A stretch of 64,000 nucleotides of DNA from CAYLMM01 sp964384825 (GTDB lineage: Bacteria > Krumholzibacteriota > Krumholzibacteriia > LZORAL124-64-63): the NCBI GenBank assembly GCA_964384825.1, contig CAYLMM010000004.1:1-64000 (forward strand), written 5' to 3'. The translations under genes and the position numbers were made by a program. Below, in pieces: positions 60,871 to 64,000 of this stretch. Positions within the stretch are counted from its first letter, which is position 1. Each line of letters starts with the position of its first letter. The notes below the pieces were generated by a model. That model did not search any database. It worked only from the letters and a program-made list of their open reading frames with translations, and had not been told where the DNA came from.

Positions 60871-62793
60871 ATGCATCCTCGCCCGCTCGCCCGCATCGCG
60901 CTGCTTCTGCTGATCGCGACGATCTCGATCCCCCTGCGCCCGGCCGATTCCGCCGCGACTCCGGCCGCCCCCCTGAAGCCCTACGGCCGGCTGGTCGACG
61001 AGGTGGCCGGCTTCCTGTTCGCCGACACCGGGGACAAGGGCCTGCTGTCGGACGACGGCGAACCGGTGCCCCCCTATTTCTACCACTACGGCATCTACGA
61101 CTGGGACGGCCTGTGGAGCGGGGGCGAGGGCTATCCCGGCTACGCCGCGGTGAGCTATCCGGCGTACACCGCCTCGGTGGGCATCGACGCCTTCCTCGAC
61201 TACCACGCCTACCGCGGCTCTGCCGAGGCGCTGGCCCGTGCGCGCGGCTTCGCCGACTGGATCCTGCGCCACCTGACCCCCGCGGAAGATCTCTACGGCG
61301 GCCTGCCCTACAGCACCCAGACCGACGGGGTGATGGGCGGCGGCTGGGACGGCGACGCGATCATGACCGACAAGCCGGCGATGTTCGGCCTGCGTCTGCT
61401 GCGGCTCTTCGACGTCACCGCCGACAGCACCTACTGGACCGGGGCCGAGAAGATCGCCGCCACCCTGGCCGCGACCCAGCTCGACGGCGACACGGCCGAC
61501 CGAGGCCGCTGGCCCTTCCGCGTGCGCCCCTCCGACGGCGCGGTGCGGCAGGACTACACCAGCCACCTGATGCCGGCGGTGCGCTTCTTCGACGCCATGG
61601 CCGAACGCACCGGCGACGCGGCCTTCGCCGAGGTCCGCGACCGGGCCTGGCGATGGCTGCTGGACAATCCCTGCAATCCGGCCAGCCCCCATTACATGCG
61701 CTGGGAGGGCTTCTACGAGGACCAGGATCCCGAGATGCAGACCGGCAAGCACGACCACTACTCCGCCCACGAGATGATCGTCGAATTGGTCGCCCGCCGG
61801 CCCGAGGGATGGCGAGCGACGGCGCGGGACATCATGGATCTGGTCAAGGCCGAATACCTGCTCGACTCCCCGGACGACGGCCTGGGCGACTACCATCCCG
61901 CCACCCTGGAATGGAAGGGATGGATGGTGTCGACATTCGCCTCGACGCTGCAGTTCGCCCGCACGGCCCTGCTGCTGGACCGGGCCATGGCCGGCGACCC
62001 CCTGCGCGATCCCGACCTGCCCGGCCTCGCCGCGGGCATGGCGATCGTCGCGACCTGGGGCCAGAACACCCGCTGCACGACCCTCGACGGCCGGATGTAC
62101 ACCACCGTCGACGACGTCGTCTCCTACGGCACCTCGACCAGCTGGTACGAGCAGAACTTCAACACGGTGAAGTACATGCTCGAGATGATGGCGCTGGATC
62201 CCTCGCTCGCACCGGCCGACGAGCCGCATCTGCTCGCCTCCGAGACTCCGGTCCTGGACATCGCCTACCCGCCCGAGTCGCCGCGGGTGGTCTATTCGGT
62301 GAGCGGCGACGCGGGATGCGAAACCCTGCATCTGCCGGCCGAACCGGCGGCCGTGCTGGCCGCGGGCGCCGAATTGCCGCGGGTGGCCGCGCTCGACGGG
62401 TCCGCCCCGGGCTGGACCTGGGACGCCGCCTCCGGGGTGCTCGAAGTCCGGCACGCCGCCGACCCGGTGGAGATCCTCTCCGCGCCGGTCGCGGTCGAGA
62501 CCCTGCCCGGCCAGCCCGCGGTGATGCTCGGCGCGCGGACCGGCAGCGGCCTTAGCGGAGCGGTCGTGGACCTTTCGCTGAGCCATGACGCCGCCGTGGT
62601 TGTCACGGTCTTCGATCTGCGCGGCCGGCTGGTGCAGGAACTTGTCGACGGCGATGTCCTCCCGGCGGGAGTCACCCGTCTGACCTGGGACGGACGCGAC
62701 CGTTCGGGCCGCCGCTCTCCGACCGGCGTCTACCTGATGCGGGCGCGGACGGCGGGCGGCGAGGCGATCCTGCGTCTGCGCGTGATGCGCTAG
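60871..62793 (+). CDS. secreted alpha/alpha-toroid protein with FlgD-like tail
   Basis: Exported protein of 640 residues: signal peptide (about 1-30), then an all-helical domain with repeated aromatic/acidic motifs (YPGYAAVSYPAYTASVGIDAFLDYHA, GGGWDGDAIMTDKPAMFG, MRWEGFYEDQDPEM in part), like secreted glycoside hydrolase or epimerase toroids (GH88/GH105-like pattern), with possible catalytic Asp/Glu in WDGD and WEGFYED. No family can be assigned with certainty. The last 90 residues carry VFDLRGRLVQEL and TWDGRDRSGRRSPTGVYLM. ATG 60871 follows CCGAAGGACGACATCC. Probably degrades or modifies extracellular glycan. Confidence 0.83.
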   Translation: MHPRPLARIALLLLIATISIPLRPADSAATPAAPLKPYGRLVDEVAGFLFADTGDKGLLSDDGEPVPPYFYHYGIYDWDGLWSGGEGYPGYAAVSYPAYTASVGIDAFLDYHAYRGSAEALARARGFADWILRHLTPAEDLYGGLPYSTQTDGVMGGGWDGDAIMTDKPAMFGLRLLRLFDVTADSTYWTGAEKIAATLAATQLDGDTADRGRWPFRVRPSDGAVRQDYTSHLMPAVRFFDAMAERTGDAAFAEVRDRAWRWLLDNPCNPASPHYMRWEGFYEDQDPEMQTGKHDHYSAHEMIVELVARRPEGWRATARDIMDLVKAEYLLDSPDDGLGDYHPATLEWKGWMVSTFASTLQFARTALLLDRAMAGDPLRDPDLPGLAAGMAIVATWGQNTRCTTLDGRMYTTVDDVVSYGTSTSWYEQNFNTVKYMLEMMALDPSLAPADEPHLLASETPVLDIAYPPESPRVVYSVSGDAGCETLHLPAEPAAVLAAGAELPRVAALDGSAPGWTWDAASGVLEVRHAADPVEILSAPVAVETLPGQPAVMLGARTGSGLSGAVVDLSLSHDAAVVVTVFDLRGRLVQELVDGDVLPAGVTRLTWDGRDRSGRRSPTGVYLMRARTAGGEAILRLRVMR

Positions 62794-62814
62794 GATCCCG
62801 GGCCGAAGCGGGTC

Positions 62815-62843
62815 TTGCCGGATCCGCCGGTCTCTTCTAACGT
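62815..62843 (+). promoter_or_regulatory. promoter of the 5'-nucleotidase gene
   Basis: TTGCCG (62815-62820), exact 17-bp spacer, TAACGT (62838-62843). Leader about 70 nt to ATG 62919. Confidence 0.5.
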
Positions 62844-62918
62844 GCATTCGTTCCCGAACCCGACCGATATCCGCCTCCTCCGGGAGGCCTCGTTTCCGCG
62901 CCGATTCCAGGAGGGATC

Positions 62919-64000
62919 ATGCCGCTTAAGCGCCTTCGCCTAGCCCTGTTTCCTTTCGCCCTGCTGATCCTCGCATCCGTTTTCTGCCCGGGCTGCGCCG
63001 GGCCCGAGGGGGCCGCTCCTCCGCCGGTCGTCTCGGAAGGTCCGTGGAATCTCACGATATTCCACACCAACGACATCCACGGCGGGTTCCTGGCCGAGCC
63101 GGCGACCTGGCGCGACGATCGCGCCATGGTGGGCGGCTTCGCGGCGCTGGCCTCGCACCTGGCCGAGCAGCGGGCCGACGCCCCGGCCTCGCTGCTTCTC
63201 GACGGCGGCGATTTCATGACCGGCAATCCGGTCTGCGACATCCCGGTCGACGGCGTGAAGGGCGCGGCCATCGTCGAGATGATGAATCTGGCGGGCTACG
63301 AGGCGTCGGTGGTGGGCAACCACGAATTCGACAACGGGCGCGAGAATCTGCAAAAGCTGGAACGGGCGGCAGGTTTTCCCCTGCTGGCGGCCGACATCCT
63401 CGACGAGAACGGCGATCCCGAATTTCCCGACGCGCCGGTGATCATCGAGAAGGGCGGCCTGAAGATCGGCGTGATGGGGGTCTCGTGCGAGGATCTCTTC
63501 GCGGTGACGGCCGATTCCCGAGTCGAGGGGCTGAAGCTGCGCAAGCAGGCCGCGGTCGTGCGCGAGATGGCCTCGGCCCTGGATCCGGTGACCGACCTGA
63601 TGGTCCTGATCACCCACAACGGCGTGCGCGGCGACACTCTGCTGGCCCGCGGCATCGCCGACGCCGGAATCGACGTGATCGTCGGCTCCCACTCGCACAC
63701 CCGGCTGAAACAGCCCCTGCTGATCGGAAACGTGCTGGTGGTTCAGGCCGGATCGCATCTGAAGAACCTGGGCCGGCTCGATCTCCAGGTGGCCGACGAC
63801 CGCGTCGTCTCGTACTCGGGCCGGCTGATCACCCTGTATGCCGAGGGCCGCAGCGCCGGGCCCGAGCTCGGGGCGCTGATCGACCGCTACGCGGGGATGC
63901 TGCAGGAGATGTACGGCCAGGAGATCGGCCGTCTGGCTGTCGATTGGCGCCGCACCGGGCGCGCCGAGAGCAACATCGGCGACTGGCTGGCCGATGCCCT
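62919..64000 (+). CDS. 5'-nucleotidase/2',3'-cyclic phosphodiesterase family protein (partial)
   Basis: Secreted metallophosphoesterase of the UshA/CpdB type, cut by the window end (about 360 residues present). Signal sequence with a possible lipobox (VFCPGC, weak). Metal-binding motifs in order: HTNDIHGG, LLDGGDFMTGNP, VVGNHEFDNG, ITHNGVRGD and GSHSHTR; AGSHLKNLGRLDL closes the phosphatase domain, and ESNIGDWLADA begins the substrate-binding 5'-nucleotidase C-terminal domain. It should release phosphate from nucleotides outside the inner membrane. ATG 62919 follows CCAGGAGGGATC. Identity secure; substrate range not. Confidence 0.93.
   Translation, partial: MPLKRLRLALFPFALLILASVFCPGCAGPEGAAPPPVVSEGPWNLTIFHTNDIHGGFLAEPATWRDDRAMVGGFAALASHLAEQRADAPASLLLDGGDFMTGNPVCDIPVDGVKGAAIVEMMNLAGYEASVVGNHEFDNGRENLQKLERAAGFPLLAADILDENGDPEFPDAPVIIEKGGLKIGVMGVSCEDLFAVTADSRVEGLKLRKQAAVVREMASALDPVTDLMVLITHNGVRGDTLLARGIADAGIDVIVGSHSHTRLKQPLLIGNVLVVQAGSHLKNLGRLDLQVADDRVVSYSGRLITLYAEGRSAGPELGALIDRYAGMLQEMYGQEIGRLAVDWRRTGRAESNIGDWLADA

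Overview
The window is a high-GC bacterial chromosome segment (about two thirds G+C by eye) with 49 supported protein genes, no tRNA or rRNA, no CRISPR array, no insertion sequence and no prophage. Four secreted proteins (3105-4868, 19228-22323, 55330-57564, 60871-62793) end in a FlgD-like / type-IX-secretion-like tail (NPFNP or VYxxxGR, then a WDGxDxxGxxxxxGxYF-type end). That tail, the Wzm/Wzt export pair, a beta-barrel outer-membrane protein and several lipoproteins point to a didermal lineage of the FCB type, such as Candidatus Eisenbacteria or Krumholzibacteriota. This placement is inference, not a database result. A run of ten N at 39250-39259, flanked by two diverged 87-bp copies of the same sequence, shows a draft, probably metagenomic, assembly.

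Layout. 1-5933: the 3' end of gyrB, gyrA with unusual quinolone-pocket residues, a secreted calcium-repeat protein and an AraC-type regulator. 6023-14088: housekeeping genes (ABC-F ATPase, HflX, an MFS exporter, IlvE, a DnaQ-like exonuclease, a DUF2270 membrane protein, a PAP2-like membrane protein). 14317-18229: a sensor kinase with an ABC-binding-protein-like sensor domain and its sigma-54 response regulator. 18230-19146 holds no recognisable gene. 19228-28649: a secreted subtilase with PKD domains, a DUF2891 protein, a Tat-exported SDR-like protein, a TMTC-like TPR membrane protein, a DinB-fold protein and an M29-like aminopeptidase.

28916-44973 is a surface-polysaccharide locus. It holds an alginate-lyase-like protein, glucose-1-phosphate cytidylyltransferase, an SDR, three tandem Zn-finger C-methyltransferase paralogues and a GT2 on the plus strand. 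On the minus strand are a PIG-L deacetylase, a GT4, Wzt with a glycan-binding C-terminus, Wzm, a DUF354 protein and an alpha/alpha-toroid protein. Together they suggest a CDP-linked, C-methyl-branched sugar put into a polymer exported by the ABC route.

45240-55005 is the most intriguing region. A GbsR/MarR-type regulator with a 20-bp palindrome at its own promoter heads a same-strand set: SDR reductase, a KAS III-like protein lacking the catalytic His and Asn, sodium/solute symporter, acyl-CoA synthetase, small lipoprotein, outer-membrane barrel, lipoprotein alpha/beta hydrolase and thiolase. It reads as an uptake, activation and beta-oxidation-like module for an extracellular acid or ester, but the substrate is unknown. 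55330-64000 holds a secreted DUF7901/GEVED protein, a decarboxylating dehydrogenase, a polytopic membrane protein, a TlyA-like methyltransferase without S4 domain, a secreted alpha-toroid protein and the start of a 5'-nucleotidase.
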